A DNA stretch of 64,000 nucleotides from Paragorgia papillata (Eukaryota; Cnidaria; Anthozoa; Scleralcyonacea; Coralliidae): assembly GCA_035771165.1 (NCBI GenBank), contig JAWNZC010000353.1, positions 557,501-621,500 of the forward strand, written 5' to 3'. Each line of letters opens with the position of its first letter. Position 1 is the stretch's first letter. This document shows positions 30,562-41,310 of this stretch, one piece after another. The notes beneath the pieces were generated by a model. It was not told the origin of the DNA, made no database searches, and saw nothing but the letters and a program-made list of their open reading frames with translations. A program made the position numbers and the translations under genes.

Positions 30562-31190
30562 TAGATGTGCACAGGCTACGCCAAAGTTGCACAAATCAGT
30601 AGCCCGAGTGAACGCCTGGAGCTTGAGATGTTTCTTCTGTGTAGTCTATGTGTGGTAAATGATTACGCTTCTGTGAGACGGTTATTTTAATACAAGCTCT
30701 TCGAGATCCTGTAAAACTGGACCAAGTAAGAGATTAAGAAATCCAGCACCTCTCTGGACCAAAATTGTCTTCTTTCTTTTATAACTTTAATTTCCCGGGG
30801 GCCGCAAGGGTAGATATATAATCTTTGTGAGTCTTGAGTTTATCCATGAGGTGTGTCGTAACGGGATTATGCATTTGGTAAATATTTAATGCGCAATAGC
30901 AGATACATTTTACTTCTTCATACCCTGGTTACAGTAGTTTGCTCTCGTAAGCGGTCTCTCGCCCCTATAAAATTACGGGAGCGAAAACTTCTGGGACCGA
31001 TAACTTGTTCAGGGCTTGCCGTCTGCAAAAGGTTGCCATGTTGTAACGACGCAGATGAACATAAATGCTGTAGAAAAGCAGATGTTTTACAAGCAACATC
31101 TTCTTTAGAGGACGCCGTTGAAAAAATGATGTAAATGCTACCAAAACATGCATTTTTCCTTGTCTTTGCAAACGTTCTAAAATGCAATAT
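30562..31190 (+). repeat. Dispersed repeat family, copy 4, right part
   Basis: Continues the repeat interrupted at 27043. Compared with copy 2 it lacks about 250 bases after GAACGCCTGGAGC, joining directly to TTGAGATGTTTCTTCTGTG, which is seen in copy 3 near 16005. The frames at 30889-31187 belong to this repeat and also occur altered in copy 3. Confidence 0.65.
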
Positions 31191-31635
31191 ATTTAAAAAA
31201 GCTAGGGCATTTTTTATAAATTAAACATAATGATTGACTGATTGACTCTGTTTTTACCAAAAAAAAAAGCTTTCCTTCACATTTGGAAATATGTTTGACG
31301 AACTATACATATAACAGAAATTCGTTACTCTATTAATGGCTCATTATGATAGCTGACATCATTGTAGATATTTTAAGCTGATAATCCTTTTTGTAAAAAA
31401 ATCTTTAAAAATATCATATAAGTTTTCATTTACGTTAATAATCTTTTTGTTTAAAATATTTAAAAATTACCTTTAAGTTTTCAATAAAATCGTTCGATTA
31501 TAACATTTATAATATTGTTTCCTCCATCTAACAGACTATTCGCTTGCCATGCTGGGACGAGTTGTGACGTAAATACCTTCACAGATCGTTTGCAGCTTTC
31601 ACTGTTAATGGTTTGCAGCGTATTAAAAATTTCAG
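31191..31635. other. AT-rich spacer before the pseudogene
   Basis: No coding signal before the acceptor at 31635. If the pseudogene had a first exon with a start codon it was not recognised here. The ATG-initiated frame from 31515 to 31635 has no protein character. Confidence 0.4.
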
Positions 31636-32608
31636 GAAGTGATTCAAATTACACGAATAGTGGTTCAAATTACTCGGAAAGTGGAAGTGACAGTGAAGAA
31701 AATGTTTCTGAAGATTCCGATATATTAGAAGTTAATTATGGCTTCGTACCGTATGAAAATGAGCCACTTGCAAATGATGAAGAAGCTTCAGTCGAAGATC
31801 CAGTCGTTGACGAAGATGGGTTAAGCCCAGAAGTTTTAGAAGCAAGATATGCAGGGCAAATTACAGTAAATGACTGCTTAATATCTCTGAATGCACTTCC
31901 TATACGTACCTTAACACCCAAAAGCTGCGTACAATAACCTTCATTTTTCTCATGTACTATATTTTGATAGGTTTAAATGTGACCATTGCAAAAGCGAGCA
32001 CCTCGTTGGCGCAAGAGAATATCGCTGTTGCAAAGAAGTGGTCCCGGCTACAGGTATACTTCTCTTCGATGGAAGTATCGAACATGTCAGCTGAAAAACG
32101 GAGCATGAAGATTACGGAACTATGACAAACCAGGCCGTGATGCTCCCTGTCGGTCCCATGCTAAGGGACAGGAAAGGGAATAACTATAAGCGTCCACAAA
32201 GAAGTCAGCAAGCCAGCACCAACGAGTAAGTGACAATTTTGCAAATCTAGCTTCGCGTTGAAAGCATGGTCGAACAAAAAAGAAATTTGTAAGATGAGGT
32301 GCATTGCTATAAAAATAGCAATGATATGTTTACCAAACTTCTACTAATGATCTAATCTATTAAAAGTAAGTTATTGTATAAGCACTCATAAAGCTAGAGT
32401 TTTTATTTCCAATATTTTTATTCGGTTTTTGTCGATTTATTTCAGATTTTGTCGAGCTGTGGCATATAGATGACTGATCAAGTGGATGTGTGGTAGCATG
32501 GGTTGGGAAACTACCCGGCCACTACCTGCATGCATATACCACAATATTAGGACAACGTTTAGCACTAGCAATTCAAAAGGCTATGTAGCTGGAAATGAAA
32601 GAAGATAA
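31636..32608 (+). pseudogene. Three-exon pseudogene of a P2X7-intracellular-domain-like protein
   Basis: Exon 1 follows a TTTCAG acceptor at 31635 and encodes an acidic serine-rich region (SESGSDSEENVSEDSD), then YGFVPYENEPLAN and GLSPEVLEARYAGQI. Exon 2 (31971-32225) follows TTTTGATAG and encodes FKCDHCKSEHLVGAREYRCC, LLFDGSIEHVS, KTEHEDY and LPVGPMLRDRKG, and ends at a GTAAGT donor. Exon 3 (32446-32608) follows TTTCAG and encodes NEFCRAVAYR, LIKWMCGSMGWETTRPLPAC and IYHNIRTTF before a TAA. The codon split GA/A at the exon 2-3 join is in phase. The cysteine-paired block is the zinc-binding type seen in the cytoplasmic domain of P2X7 and in many cnidarian proteins with that domain alone. Two in-frame TGA codons (32092-32094, where Cys is expected, and 32471-32473, where Trp is expected) and an unclear exon 1 donor indicate inactivation. 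Confidence 0.6.
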
Positions 32609-32687
32609 AACAAAGACATTTATTTGTAAGAAGTAAATGTGCTTTATATTTATATACAACAAACATGAACATATGAAAAGTCCTTTT

Positions 32688-32852
32688 TTAGTTTTTCGCT
32701 TGACATCTTTTCCTTTTATGTCCCTTTTTTGGGTGCCCATATGTCCTACAAGTTGCTAGCTTCCTCTTTTTTTGTTGTGCTGACTCGACCAGTATGTTCC
32801 AGTACAGCATTTCGTTTCCTTGAGTCCATCCACAAGGCATCTTGTTCTTGAA
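32688..32852 (-). CDS. Orphan terminal exon, basic C-terminus
   Basis: On the minus strand a strong acceptor (CTTTTTTCTTACATGTAG) ends at 32853 and opens a 55-codon frame to a TAA at 32688-32690. It encodes FKNKMPCGWTQGN, YWNILVESAQQKKRKLATC, and a lysine/arginine-rich end HPKKGHKRKRCQAKN. The C-x(n)-H-P-x-K-G-H-K ending resembles the tails of several cnidarian multicopy genes. The overlapping longer frame from the reverse transcriptase runs through the same bases in another frame and loses RT similarity here, which supports this reading. The upstream exon may be 33568-33749, but the phases do not match, so the gene is broken or an exon is missing. Confidence 0.4.
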   Translation of the reverse strand, partial: FKNKMPCGWTQGNEMLYWNILVESAQQKKRKLATCRTYGHPKKGHKRKRCQAKN

Positions 32853-32869
32853 CTACATGTAAGAAAAAA

Positions 32870-33590
32870 GGGTAATCAGTAATTATTACTAATACATCCA
32901 GTGGATACGAATGGAAAAGTTCGTTTGTACTAGTATCGTAACTTGAGAACGTAATTATACGCGCAGCACGATTTTGGAGTTTTTGAAGTTTTTGAGAAAG
33001 GCCTTTGTTACAGTTTCCCCAAACCACATTACAATAGTTAAAATGAGGTTGTACTAATGCATTGTAAACAGTTAGGAGTGTTTCACGAGGAACAAAATAC
33101 CTAATGCATTTTATTGCACTAATCCCAGATGCAATTTTCTTAGACATCACATTAACGTGGTTTTCCCACGTCATATTCTGGTCAATTTTTACACCAAGTG
33201 ATTTGGATACTGAAACTTGTTTCACAGAATTATTGTCAATAATGATGATTGGGCTTTCTTGGAGATTAGACAATCTCTGTCTAGAGCCAATTAGTAAAAA
33301 TTCAGTTTTTGTCATATTTAACGTGAGTTTAATTGCTGCAAGCCAAATATGAAGTTTTTCCAAATCAAAATTAACGCATTCATTTACTTCGTTTATGTCA
33401 TTACTAGCGTATGTTATGCTCGTATCGTCAGCATACATTCTTGGCTGTGAATAAGTCAGACAATTAGGTAAATCATTTATATATAGTAAAAACAATAGTG
33501 GGTCTAGGATAGTCCCCTGAGGCACTCCACTCCTAACCAAAGTCTTAGACGACTTACAACTATTTACAATGCATTCGTAATGTCTAGTTG
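32870..33590 (-). pseudogene. LINE reverse transcriptase remnant, C-terminal half
   Basis: The minus-strand frame carries SGVPQGTILDPLLFLLYIND, MYADDTSITYAS with the YADD catalytic box, LNMTKTEFLLIGSRQ, KSLGVKIDQNMTWENHV, KCIRYFVPRETLLTVYNALV and QPHFNYCNVVWGNC, all in the order of jockey/CR1-like RT and its C-terminal extension. Just upstream, ECIVNSCKSSKTLVRSG is readable to about 33590. Similarity fades after SSYDTSTNELFHSYPL, about 32930-32880. The frame is intact over about 220 codons, better kept than the other LINEs here, but the endonuclease and fingers are missing. Confidence 0.85.
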
Positions 33591-33749
33591 ATTAGCTATA
33601 AAAGTAGCCAAATCATCGTCATTACTGCTCCATTTTAACTGCTTAGAGGTCTTGCAATATCGAAGATATTCTTGGAGATGTTTATAGTTATCTTGTTGTA
33701 CATTTTCGTCATTATTATCAGGTAAAAAACTTTCATGACCGACCTCCAT
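33568..33749 (-). pseudogene. Unidentified acidic exon-like fragment upstream of the RT
   Basis: The frame, open from a TGA at about 33776, encodes DDYLVVMEVGHESFLPDNND, NYKHLQEYLRYCKTSKQLKW and SNDDDLATFIANQLDITNA, and meets a GTAAAT donor at 33567. It is not RT-like. It may be an exon of the same minus-strand gene as 32688-32852, with the RT remnant lying in the intron between. The split codon phase (two bases left over) does not fit the terminal exon's first codon, so the link is tentative. Confidence 0.3.
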
Positions 33750-33776
33750 GACGACTAGGTAATCATCTCCAAGTGG

Positions 33777-34133
33777 TCATGGCATATATCCTTCACAGAT
33801 TATTATAGAAATCAAGACAAGTAACAGGTTTTAATAACAATATATTTCATCATCATGTGAACAAATACATAAAATACATATCTGTCTATTACAACAATTA
33901 ACATTGTACATTATTATTAAACATTGAATATATGCTAGAAAACAATCTTTCGATGCATAATCTGTGCACAAAACTGTTTTTTAGCACTCTGTGATGTACT
34001 GTATGCATATGTGCTAAAAACAGAACAATACATACTGATTGTCTACATGTATACATGATTGATCACGTAAACAGGAATAAAAAGCTTTTTGAGTTAGACT
34101 ATTTCATGTAGTACGTAACTGTAGTTCTTAGAA
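33777..34133. other. AT-rich junction before the satellite
   Basis: No gene. The sequence is ordinary unique-looking DNA up to GTAGTTCTTAGAAAAGTAAG at about 34140, where the minisatellite begins. Confidence 0.45.
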
Positions 34134-34604
34134 AAGTAAGAGTGCAGAAAGTAATGTCCAGAGTGTAGAAAGTTAAGTACAGAGCGTAGAAATAAAGTGC
34201 AGAGCGTAGAAATGAAGTGCAGAGCGTAGAAAGTAAAGTACAGAGCGTAGAAATGAAGAACAGAGCGTAGAAATGAAGTGCAGAGCGTAGAAATGAAGTG
34301 CAGAGTGTAGAAATAAAGTGCAGAGTGTAGAAATGAAGTGCAGAGTGTAGAAATGAAGTACAGAGCGTAGAAAGTAAATACAGAGCGTAGAAATGAAGTG
34401 CAGAGTGTAGAAAGTAAAGTACGGAGCGTAGAAATGAAGTGCAGAGTGTAGAAAGTAAAGTACAGAGCATAGAAATGAAGTGCAGAGCGTAGAAATGAAG
34501 TACAGAGCGTAGAAATGAAGTACAGAGCGTAGAAATGATGCACAGAGTGTAGAAATGAAGTACAGAGCGTAGAAATGAAGTACAGAGCGTAGAAAGTAAA
34601 GTAC
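34134..34604. repeat. 20-bp minisatellite at the edge of the satellite
   Basis: About two dozen tandem units of GTAGAAATGAAGTGCAGAGC, or a 19/20-bp variant with AAAGTAAAGTAC, fill this interval. Units share GTAGA, GTGCAG and GAGC with the pentamer satellite that follows, and the period is the same as its common 20-bp unit. The outermost units (34134-34190) are the most diverged. Confidence 0.85.
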
Positions 34605-35029
34605 AGAGCACAGTGCAGTACAGTAGAGCACTGTGCAGTGCAGTGCAGTAGAGCACAGTGCAGTAGAGCATAGTACAGTACAGTACAGTAGAGCACAGTG
34701 CAGTGCAGCAGAGCACAGCGCAGTACAGTACAATAGAGCACAGTGCAGTGCAGAAGAGCACAGTGCAGTACAGTAGAGCACAGTGCAGTACAGTAGAGCA
34801 CAGTGCAGTGCAGCTGAGCACAGCGCAGTGCAATAGAGCACAGTGCAGTACAGTAGAGCACAGTGCAGTGCAGAAGAGCACAGTGCAGGGCAGTGCAGTA
34901 GAGCACAGTGCAGTGCAGTAGAGCACAGTGCAGTGCAGTAGAGCACAGTGCAGTACAGTTGAGCACAGTGCAGTAGATCACAGTGCAGTGCAGTACAGCA
35001 CAGTGCAGTGCAGTAGAGCACAGTGCAGT

Positions 35030-37440
35030 ACAGTAGAGCACAGTGCAGGGCAGTAGAGCACAGTGCAGTGCAGTAGAGCACAGTGCAGTCCAGTATAGCA
35101 CAGTGCAGTCCAGTATAGCACAGTGCAGTACAGTAGAGCACAGTGCAGTGCAGCAGAGCACAGTGCAGTGCAGTAGAGCACAGTGCAGTACAGTGCAGTA
35201 CAGCAGAGCACAGTGCAGTGCAGTGCAGTGCAGTACAGTGCAGTACAGTGCAGCACAGTCCAGTACAGTACAGTAGAGCACAGTGCAGTGCAGTACAGTG
35301 CAGTACAGTGCAGTACAGTGCAGTACAGTAGAGCACAGTGCAGTGCAGTGCAGTGCAGTAGAGCACAGTGCAGTGCAGTAGAACACAGTGCAGTACAGTA
35401 GAGCACAGTGCAGTACAATAGACACAGTGCAGTGCAGAAGAGCACAGTGCAGTGCAGTAGAGCACAGTGCAGTGCAGTACAGTACAGTACAGTGCAGTAC
35501 AGTGCAGTACAGTAGAGCACAGTGCAGTGCAGTGCAGTAGAGCACAGTGCAGTACAGTGCAGTACAGTAGAGCACCGTGCAGCAAAGTAGACACATTGCA
35601 GTGCAGCAGAGCACAGGGCAGTACAGTGCAGTACAGTAGAGCACAGTGCAGTACAGTAGAGCACAGTGCAGTGCAGTAGAGCACAGTGCAGTAAAGTGCA
35701 GTTCAGTAGAGCACAGTGCGGTGCAGTAGAGCACAGTGCGGTGCAGTAGAGCACAGTGCGGTGCAGTAGAGCACAGTGCAGCGCTGTGCAGTAGAGCACA
35801 GTGCAGTGCAGTCGAGCACAGTGCAGTGCAGTAGAGCACAGTGCAGTGTAGTAGAGCACAGTGCAGTGCAGTAGAGCAGAGTGCAGTACAGTAGAGCACA
35901 GTGCAGTACAGTAGAGCACAGTGCAGTACAGTGCAGTACAGTGCAGTACAGTAGAGCACAGTGCAGGGCAGTAGAGCACAGTGCAGTGCAGTAGAGCATA
36001 GTGCAGTCCAGTATAGCACAGTGCAGTCCAGTATAGCACAGTGCAGTACAGTAGAGCACAGTGCAGTGCAGTAGAGCACAGTGCAGTGCAGTACAGTGCA
36101 GTACAGTAGAGCACAGTGCAGTGCAGTAGAGCACAGTGCAGTACAGTGCAGTACAGTACAGTAGAGCACAGTGCAGCCCAGTAGACACATTGCAGTGCAG
36201 CAGAGCACAGTGCAGTACAGTGCAGTATAGTAGAGCACAGTGCAGTACAGTAGAGCACAGTGCAGTGCAGTAGAGCACAGTGCAGTACAGTGCAGTACAG
36301 TAGAGCACAGTGCAGTACAGTAGACACAGTGCAGTGCAGAAGAGCACAGTGCAGTACAGTAGAGCACAGTGCAGTACAGTAGAGCACAGTGCAGTACAGT
36401 TCAGTACAGTGCAGTACAGTGCAGTACAGTGCAGTACAGTGCAGTACAGTGCAGTACAGTAGAGCACAGTGCAGGGCAGTAGAGCACAGTGCAGTGCAGT
36501 AGAGCACAGTGCAGTCCAGTATAGCACAGTGCAGTCCAGTATAGCACAGTGCAGTACAGTACAGTAGAGCACAGTGCAGTGCAGCAGAGCACAGTGCAGT
36601 GCAGTACAGTGCAGTACAGCAGAGCACAGTGCAGTGCAGTGCAGTACAGTGCAGTACGGTAGAGCACAGTCCAGTACAGTACAGTAGAGCACAGTGCAGT
36701 GCAGTAGAGCACAGTGCAGTACAGTGCAGTACAGTGCAGTACAGTAGAGCACAGTGCAGTGCAGTGCAGTGCAGTAGAGCACAGCGCAGTGCAGTAGAGC
36801 ACAGCGCAGTACAGTAGAGCACAGTGCAGTACAATAGACACAGTGCAGTGCAGACGAGCACAGTGCAGTACAGTGCAGTACAGTGCAGTACAGTGCAGTA
36901 CAGTGCAGTACAGTGCAGTACAGTGCAGTACAGTGCAGTACAGTGCAGTACAGTGCAGTACAGTGCAGTACAGTGCAGTACAGTGCAGTACAGTACAGCA
37001 CAGCGCAGTGCAGTAGAGCACAGTGCAGTGCAGTAGAGCACAGTGCAGTGCAGTACAGTGCAGTACAGTAGAGCACAGTGCTGCAGAGTAGACACATTGC
37101 AGTGCAGCAGAGCACATTGCAGTAAAGTGCAGTACAGTAGAGCACAGTGCAGTGCAGTACAGTGCAGTTCAGTAGAGCAGAGTGCGGTGCAGTAGAGCAC
37201 AGTGCGGTGAAGTAGAGAACAGTGCAGTGCTGTGCAGTAGAGCACAGTGCAGTGCAGTCGAGCACAGTGCAGTGCAGTAGAGCACAGTGCAGTGCAGTAG
37301 AGCACAGTGCAGTACAGTAGAGCACAGTGAAGTACAGTGCAGTACAGTAGAGCACAGTGCAGGGCACAGTGCAGCACAATGCAGTGCAGTAGAGCATAGT
37401 GCAGTCCAGTATAGCACAGTGCAGTCCAGTAGAGCACAGT
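35030..37440. repeat. Satellite block duplicated about 5.0 kb downstream
   Basis: Variant words in this block recur in the same order at about 40040-42450. For example, the run at 36601 ending in TACGGTAGAGCACAGTCC reappears at 41603 (offset 5002), and TCAGTAGAGCAGAGTGCGG at 37169 reappears at 42181 (offset 5012). The 10-bp change matches one extra GTGCAGTACA unit. Block ends are approximate. Confidence 0.6.
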
Positions 37441-39110
37441 GCAGTAGCAGTAGAGCAGTGCAGTAGAGCACAGCACAGTGCAGTGCAGTACAGAGCACAG
37501 TGCAGTGCAGTAGTGCAGTACAGTGCAGTACAGAGCACAGTGCAGTACAGTAAGTACAGTAGAGCACAGTGCAGTGCAGTACAGTGCAGTACAGTGCAGT
37601 ACAGTGCAGTGCAGTACAGTGCAGTAGTGCAGTGCAGTAGTGCACAGTTGTGCAGTAGAGAGCACAGTGCAGTGCAGTGCAGTGCAGTAGTGCAGTGCAG
37701 TAGAGCACACAGTGCAGTGCAGTAGAGCACAGTGCAGTGCAGTAGAGCACAGTGCACAGTGCAGTACAGTAGAGCACAGTGCAGTAGTAGAGCACACAGT
37801 GCAGTGACGAGCACAGTGCAGTACAGTAGTACACAGTGCAGCAGTAGAGCACAGTGCAGTGCACAGTAGAGCACAGTGCAGTACAGTAGAGCACAGTGCA
37901 GTGCAGTAGGCACAGTGCAGTACAGTAGAGCAAGTGCAGTAGAGCACAGTGCAGTACAGTAAGCACAGTGCAGTAAGTGCACAGTGCAGTGCAGTAGAGC
38001 ACAGTGCAGTGCAGCAGTAGTGCAGTACAGTAGAGCACAGTGCAGTGCAGCAGAGCACAGTGCAGTGCACAGTGCAGCAGTGCAGTGCAGTACAGTTGAG
38101 TAGGCAGTAGAGCACAGTGCAGTAGAGTACAGTGCAGTGCAGTGCAAGTGCAGCACAGTGCACAGTGCAGTGCAGTAGAGCACAGTGCAGTGCAAGTACA
38201 GTGCAGTAGAGCACACAGTGCAGTGCAGTGCACAGTGCAGTAGAGCATCAGTGCAGTGCAGTAGAGCACAGTGCAGTAGAGCACAGTGCAGTACAGTAGA
38301 ACAGTGCAGTACAGTAGCACAGTGCAGTGCAGTAGAGCACAGTGCAGTGCAGTAGAGCACAGTGCTGCAGTACAGTGCAGTACAGTAGAGCAGTGCAGTG
38401 CAGTAGAGTGCAGTACAGTGCAGTGTTAGAGCACAGTGCAGTTGCAGTGCAGTACAGTGCAGTACAGTAGAGCACAGTGCAGTGCAGTAGAACACAGTGC
38501 AGTAGTGCAGTGCAGTACAGTAGAGCACAGTGCAGTGCAGTAGAGCACAGTGCAGTGCAGTAGAGCACAGTGCAGTACAGGCAGTACAGTGCAGTACAGT
38601 GCAGCAGTAGAGCACAGTGCAGTACAGTAGAGCACAGTGCAGTAGAGCACAGTTCAGTACAGTGCAGTGCAGTACAGTAGAGCACAGTGCAGTGCAGGTA
38701 CACAGTGCAGTGCAGTAGAGCACAGTGCAGTACAGTGCACAGTGCAGTGCAGTAGGACAGTGCAGTACAGTGCAGGCATTGCAGTACAGTGCAGTACAGT
38801 GCAGTACAGTAGAGCACAGTGCAGTGCAGTACAGTGCAGTGCAGTGCAGTAGAGCACAGTAGTGCAGTACAGTAGAGCACAGTGCAGTGCAGTAGAGCAG
38901 AGTACAGTGCAGTGCAGTGCAGTACAGTAGAGCACAGTGCAGTGCAGTAGAGCACAGTGCAGTGCAGTAGACAGTGCAGCAGTACAGTAGAGCAGTGCAG
39001 TGCACAGTAGAGAGCACACAGCACAGTGCAGTGCAGTAGAGCACAGTAGTGCACAGTGCAGTACAGTGCAGTGCAGTAGAGCACAGTGCAGCAGTAGAGC
39101 ACAGTGCAGT
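37430..39110. repeat. Satellite stretch with broken pentamer register
   Basis: Here words are frequently shortened or lengthened by one to four bases (GCAGTAGCAGTAGAGCAGTG at 37441, CAGTAAGTACAG at 37546, CACAGTTGTGCAGTAG at 37643). The same variant order in clean register is found from about 42451. The surrounding array is almost free of such slips. This pattern fits unpolished long-read consensus better than biology, but that is inference. Confidence 0.65.
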
Positions 39111-39469
39111 GCAGTAGAGCACAGTGCAGTACAGTGCAGTTAAGTAGAGCACAGTGCGGTGCAGTAGAGCACAGTGCGGTGCAGTAGAGCACAGTGCGGT
39201 GCAGTAGAGCACAGTGCGGTGCAGTAGAGCACAGTGCAGGGCTGTGCAGTAGAGCACAGTGCGGTGCAGTAGAGCACAGTGCGGTGCAGTAGAGCACAGT
39301 GCAGGGCTGTGCAGTAGAGCACAGTGCTGTGTAGTAGAGCACAGTGCAGTGCAGTCGAGCACAGTGCAGTGCAGTAGAGCACAGTGCAGCACAGTCCAGT
39401 ACAGTAGAGCACAGTGCAGTACAGTAGATACAGTGTAGTGCAGTAGAGCACAGTGCAGTACAGTGCAGT

Positions 39470-41310
39470 ACAGTGCAGTACAATGCAGTACAGTGCAGTA
39501 CAGTGCAGTACAGTGCAGTACAGTGCAGTACAGTGCAGTACAGTGCAGTACAGTGCAGTACAGTGCAGTACAGTAGAGCACAGTGCAGTGCAGTAGAGCA
39601 CAGTGCAGTGCAGTGCAGTGCAGTACAGTACAATAGAGCACAGTGCAGTGCAGTAGAGCACAGTGCAGTACAGTGCAGTACAGTAGAGCACAGTGCAGCA
39701 CAGTAGACACATTGCAGTGCAGCAGAGCACAGTGCAGTACAGTGCAGTACAGTAGAGCACAGTGCAGTACAGTAGGGCACAGTGCAGTGCAGTAGAGCAC
39801 AGTGCAGTACAGTGCAGTTCAGTAGAGCACAGTGCGGTGCAGTAGAGCACAGTGCGGTGCAGTAGAGCACAGTGCAGTGCTGTGCAGTAGAGCACAGTGC
39901 AGGGCAGTCGAGCACAGTGCAGTGCAGTAGAGCACAGTCCGGTGCAGTAGAGTACAATGCAGTACAGTAGACACAGTGCAGTGCAGTAGAGCACAGTGCA
40001 GTACAGTGCAGTACAGTGCAGTACAGTGCAGTACAGTGCAGTACAGTGCAGTACAGTGCAGTACAGTAGAGCACAGTGCAGTGCAGTAGAGCACAGTTCA
40101 GCACAGTGCAGTACAGTAGAGCACAGTGCAGTACAATAGACACAGTGCAGTGCAGACGAGCACAGTGCAGTACAGTGCAGTACAGTGCAGTACAGTGCAG
40201 TACAGTGCAGTACAGTGCAGTGCAGTAGAGCACAGTGCAGTGCAGTAGAGCACAGAGCAGTGCAGTACAGTGCAGTACAGTAGAGCACAGTGCAGTGCAG
40301 TAGAACACAGTGCAGTACAGTGCAGTGCAGTACAGTAGAGCACAGTGCAGCAGAGTAGACACATTGCAGTGCAGCAGAGCACATTGCAGTACAGTGCAGT
40401 ACAGTACAGCACAGTGCAGTGCAGTAGAGCACAGTGCAGTACAGTGCAGTACATTGCAGTACAGTGCAGTACAGTGCAGTACAGTGCAGTACAGTAGAGC
40501 ACAGTGCAGTGCAGTAGAGCACAGTTCAGTACAGTGCAGTGCAGTTCAGTAGAGCACAGTGCGGTGCAGTAGAGCACAGTGCGGTGCAGTAGGGCACAGT
40601 GCGGTGCAGTAGAGCACAGTGCAGTGATGTACAGTTGAGCACAGTGCAGTGCAGTAGAGCACAGTACAGTGCTGTAGAGCACTGTGCAGCACAGTGCAGT
40701 ACAGTAGAGCACAAGGCAGTGCAGTAGAGCACAGTGCGGTGCAGTAGAGAACATTGCAGCACAGTAGACACATTGCAGTGCAGTAGAGCAGAGTGCAGTA
40801 CAGTGCAGTACAGTAGAGCACAGTGCAGTGCAGTAGAGCACAGTGCAGTACAGTGCAGTTCAGTAGAGCACAGTGCGGTGCAGTAGAGCACAGTGCGGTG
40901 CAGTAGAGCACAGTGCGGTGCAGTAGAGCACAGTGCGGTGCAGTAGAGCACAGTGCGGTACAGTAGAGCACAGTGCAGGGCTGTGCAGTAGAGCACAGTG
41001 CAGGGCTGTGCAGTAGAGCACAGTGCTGTGTAGTAGAGCACAGTGCAGTGCAGTCGAGCACAGTGCAGTGCAGTAGAGCACAGTGCAGCACAGTCCAGTA
41101 CAGTAGAGCACAGTGCAGTACAGTAGACACAGTGCAGTGCAGTAGAGCACAGTGCAGTACAGTGCAGTACAGTGCAGTACAGTGCAGTACAGTGCAGTAC
41201 AGTAGAGCACAGTGCAGTGCAGTAGAGCACAGTGCAGTGCAGTGCAGTGCAGTACAGTACAGTAGAGCACAGTGCAGTGCAGTAGAGCACAGTGCAGTAC
41301 AGTAGACACA
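39470..41310. repeat. Satellite block duplicated about 6.5 kb downstream
   Basis: Matching variant order links 39473 to 46089 (offset 6616), and 40310 to 46827 and 40973 to 47490 (offset 6517). The distinctive doublet CAGGGCTGTGCAGTAGAGCA at 40976 and 40999 is repeated at 47516 minus the same spacing. The offset changes by 99 bases inside the block, a local length change. Confidence 0.6.
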
